DNA from: Ruminococcaceae bacterium YAD3003
GTDB taxonomy: Bacteria > Bacillota > Clostridia > Saccharofermentanales > Saccharofermentanaceae
Length of the DNA: 64,000 nt
Direction: 5' to 3'
Assembly (NCBI GenBank): GCA_900107185.1
Contig: FNPA01000003.1
Location: 124,001 to 188,000 of the forward strand
In this document: positions 61,861 through 64,000 of the stretch, piece after piece
Layout: each line of letters starts with the position of its first letter
Numbering within the stretch: position 1 is the first letter of the stretch
Notes under the pieces: model-generated
Seen by the model: the letters and a program-made list of their open reading frames with translations, nothing else
What the model was told of the DNA's origin: nothing
Database searches by the model: none
Made by a program: the position numbers and the translations under genes

Positions 61861-62979
61861 TTACACTTCGTAAGGTACGGGGTCTATCTTCGTATACCTG
61901 ATAATCTCTTCCATTCTCGGACGGTCAAGATAAGCCACCAGTGAGAAGGCTTTGCCTGATTTACCTGCTCGTGCAGTACGTCCTATTCTGTGGAGATAGA
62001 GCTCGTTTTCCTTCGGAATATCGTAATTAAAAATGGCTTCAATATCGTCTACATCGATACCTCTGGCAACGACATCGGTTGCAACCAGAACATCAAACTT
62101 GCCTGCTCTGTACTGGTCCATAACCTTATTTCTGGTACCCTGTCCGATATCGCCGTGGAGCACGCGTGCAGATATTCCTGCGGCAGTCAGCATCTCACCG
62201 ACTTTGGATGTCGTAACCTTCGTATTGCAGAAAACGATTACCTTCGTCAGATCTTCTTTTGCCATTATCCTGACGATTGTCTTGAGCTTATCCTTTTCGG
62301 GACAGTCAACAACATACTGGTCGATATCAGGGTGGTCCTCTGCCTTAGGCATAACATCGATCTCAGCTGCATCCTGCATGAACTGCCATGTAATATCCTG
62401 AATCTCACGGGGCATTGTCGCAGAGAACAGAGCGATCTGCTTATCCTTCGGCGTCATTGCCATGATCTTACGGATATCATTAATAAAGCCCATCTTCAAC
62501 ATCTCGTCTGCCTCGTCCAAAACGAGTGTATAGATATCAGAAATATCTACGAGCTTACGCTGGACCATATCGATGAGGCGGCCGGGAGTCGCAACGATTA
62601 CCTGCGGTTTTTTCTGGCACTTTTCGGCCTGAAGACGCATGCTCTGACCACCGATCAGGGCAGCAGCACGGAAGCCTTTAATGTATTTTGCCAGGCCCTT
62701 AAGTTCAGTCGTTATCTGAAGAGCGAGTTCTCTTGTAGGACAAAGAATAAGTGCCTGGACGAGTTTTGAATCCAAATTTAGATATTCCAGAATCGGGATA
62801 CCAAAAGCAAATGTCTTACCCGTTCCCGTAGGCGCCTTGGCAATAACGCTGACGTTGTCCATCATGAGCGGAATTGCCTTCTGCTGAATAGTGGTGGGCC
62901 TTTTAACTCCCATCTTCTTTAACGCATCCATTACCTCAGGTGACAAGTCGAGGTCTGCAAATGTCTTTATTTCATCCAT
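61861..62979 (-). CDS. DEAD-box RNA helicase
   Basis: ATP-dependent RNA unwinding, likely in ribosome assembly or mRNA turnover. The 372-residue chain is the bare helicase core: Q motif, Walker A APTGTGKT, PTRELALQ, DEAD box VLDEADEML, SAT, and HRIGRTARAG. It lacks the C-terminal RNA-binding extension of CsdA/DbpA types. The start has no strong Shine-Dalgarno sequence; a TATAGT with TGG before it lies about 40 bases upstream. Confidence 0.95.
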   Translation of the reverse strand: MDEIKTFADLDLSPEVMDALKKMGVKRPTTIQQKAIPLMMDNVSVIAKAPTGTGKTFAFGIPILEYLNLDSKLVQALILCPTRELALQITTELKGLAKYIKGFRAAALIGGQSMRLQAEKCQKKPQVIVATPGRLIDMVQRKLVDISDIYTLVLDEADEMLKMGFINDIRKIMAMTPKDKQIALFSATMPREIQDITWQFMQDAAEIDVMPKAEDHPDIDQYVVDCPEKDKLKTIVRIMAKEDLTKVIVFCNTKVTTSKVGEMLTAAGISARVLHGDIGQGTRNKVMDQYRAGKFDVLVATDVVARGIDVDDIEAIFNYDIPKENELYLHRIGRTARAGKSGKAFSLVAYLDRPRMEEIIRYTKIDPVPYEV

Positions 62980-63073
62980 ATTCTGTTTATTTACCCGCTT
63001 TACTCTTTCGGCGCCTACTATACCATAAGCTATTAAATATATATAGTACTTATAATAATTATAAAGAAAGCAA

Positions 63074-63104
63074 AAGGAGGCGTCTCTAATTGAGACACCT
63101 CCTT
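63074..63104 (-). terminator. Terminator of the surface protein gene
   Basis: Stem AAGGAGG-GTCTC (63074-63086, one mismatch) with GAGAC-CCTCCTT (63092-63104), five-base loop; the minus-strand tail is TTTTGCTTTC. It lies 18 bases past the stop. Confidence 0.85.
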
Positions 63105-63121
63105 GTTTAGTTTTTAATCTT

Positions 63122-64000
63122 TTACTTTAAGCTGCGGCGCTTGATGATGAAGATCGGGAATGCAGCGATAACAACACCTGCAACGATAGCCAACGCGATC
63201 CACAGACCTAAGTAGCTGCTCTTCTCAGTTGTAATGTTGACTATTTCTCCGACACCGGCTTCTGTCGCCGTTGTCTCCTCGACTGTCTCAGCAGGCTTAT
63301 TCGCATCAGCAATAACCAACTCAACTTCAGCCTTACCATCGTCGTAAAGGATTGTTATTGTGTGAGAGCCTACAGCGAGACCTTCGAGAGCGTCTGCTCT
63401 GATGATTACGCCGCTGTTATCATCAGTGAGCTCATAGTTATAATATTCGAGTTCAGCGCCATCAATCTGAACACCCTTAAAGTGTGTAGCGATCGAATCG
63501 TTGTCCTTGCTTCTCTCAACTGCTACCGTGATATCCTCACCACTGCCGGTAGACCATGACATACTGCCTGAACCAACGATAGCATAAGTAGCATCAACAT
63601 CCTGTGAACCCTTGATCCACTTAGCGTAGAGAGTGATATCAGATGTGATAACTGTTGCGAAGCTAAACGGCTTAGTGAGAGCAGCATCGATATACCAACC
63701 TCCGAAAGTATATCTTTCTCTCATAGGCTCCTCAGGTTTGAACGCAACGCCGCCATCAACAACCAACTGGGATACAACTTCAGAACCGCCGTTTGATTCA
63801 AACGTAACTGTGAAATGCTTGTAGTTAACGTCATCCTTTGTGATTGCCTTAGCAGTATATGTTGCTGTGTATACTGTCTCGCCTGTTACCTTTGTGATTT
63901 CCTTATCCCAACCAGCGAAAGTAAATGTCTCCTGTACAGTAGAAGCCTTTGTAGGAGTATCCTTCTCATAAACAGGCATCTTACCGTACTCTAATTCGCC
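63122..64000 (-). CDS. Surface protein with InlB B-type repeats and C-terminal membrane anchor (5' end outside window)
   Basis: Partial gene: the frame runs off the right edge (the codons upstream of 63979 read GELEYGK). Visible are a Flg_new/InlB B-type beta repeat unit (TFTFAGWDKEITKVTGETVYTATY), a second one (FTVTFESNGGSEVVSQLVVDGG, RYTFGGWY, ITLYAKW) and a carboxy-terminal Ig-like segment (SHTITILYDDGKAEVELVIAD). A Glu/Thr linker leads to one membrane span (about 30 residues from the end) and a basic tail KRRSLK. Probably a large cell-surface adhesin or scaffold. The N-terminus and function are out of view. Confidence 0.8.
   Translation of the reverse strand, partial: GELEYGKMPVYEKDTPTKASTVQETFTFAGWDKEITKVTGETVYTATYTAKAITKDDVNYKHFTVTFESNGGSEVVSQLVVDGGVAFKPEEPMRERYTFGGWYIDAALTKPFSFATVITSDITLYAKWIKGSQDVDATYAIVGSGSMSWSTGSGEDITVAVERSKDNDSIATHFKGVQIDGAELEYYNYELTDDNSGVIIRADALEGLAVGSHTITILYDDGKAEVELVIADANKPAETVEETTATEAGVGEIVNITTEKSSYLGLWIALAIVAGVVIAAFPIFIIKRRSLK

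Overview
The window reads as chromosomal core DNA of an anaerobic, low-to-moderate G+C Firmicute of the class Clostridia. The support is the single-chain pyruvate:ferredoxin oxidoreductase, strong AGGAGG-type ribosome binding sites, HPr kinase, WhiA, DnaD, an ECF transporter beside rplQ, and lipoprotein and PT-rich surface proteins. Tandem cellobiose and cellodextrin phosphorylases point to a fermenter of plant cellodextrins (gut, rumen or digester). I cannot name a species. There are 55 protein genes (one cut by the right edge). I see no tRNA, rRNA, insertion sequence, prophage or CRISPR array.

Layout. 0.1-4.3 kb: rpmB, then a minus-strand run dnaD, dnaC-like loader, acpS and an SH3 protein with a degenerate NlpC/P60 domain; upstream of dnaD lies a cluster of ACTCCCAA inverted repeats. 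4.3-10 kb: nifJ and a VanW/G5 wall protein. 10-18.5 kb: HAD phosphatase, phosphoglucomutase, YfhO, a GtrB-type glycosyltransferase and a second polytopic protein, which together suggest lipid-linked sugar transfer to the cell envelope. 18.5-26.4 kb: cyclophilin, pncB, SPFH/NfeD pair, truA, glucokinase, ecfT and a fused ecfA-ecfA. 26.5-33 kb: ribosomal/RNA polymerase alpha operon (rpmJ-rpsM-rpsK-rpsD-rpoA-rplQ) and, upstream, secY-adk-map-infA, each with its own recognisable promoter; a 220-base structured leader lies between rpmJ and rpsM. 33-43.9 kb: alr-nnrD, metA, a uridine-kinase-like gene, membrane and beta-propeller proteins, and hprK-murB-rapZ-whiA. 44-53.6 kb: the two GH94 phosphorylases, an orphan sugar-binding lipoprotein, a second lipoprotein and an orphan CbiG-like protein. 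53.7-64 kb: a 2-hydroxyacid dehydrogenase, a non-coding block with four regular hairpin units, DUF4203-like/dusB, two COG0523 (CobW) GTPase genes, trkA-trkH, a DEAD-box helicase and the end of a repeat-type surface protein.

How it fits together: cellodextrins are split by phosphate to glucose-1-phosphate and glucose, which phosphoglucomutase and glucokinase feed into glycolysis; pyruvate is then oxidised by NifJ with ferredoxin as acceptor. HPr kinase would link this to catabolite control.

The most unusual signals are: (1) four 38-base inverted-repeat units at 54.7-54.95 kb, each with exactly 18 bases between the arms and one with a compensating pair change; (2) the analogous but sequence-unrelated ACTCCCAA cluster at 4.17-4.28 kb; (3) a candidate H-type pseudoknot leader before rpsM; (4) a COG0523 GTPase fused to a YcgQ-type (TIGR03943) domain; (5) an NlpC/P60 domain without its catalytic residues; (6) an orphan CbiG-like protein. 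Families were assigned by reading motifs, not by database search.
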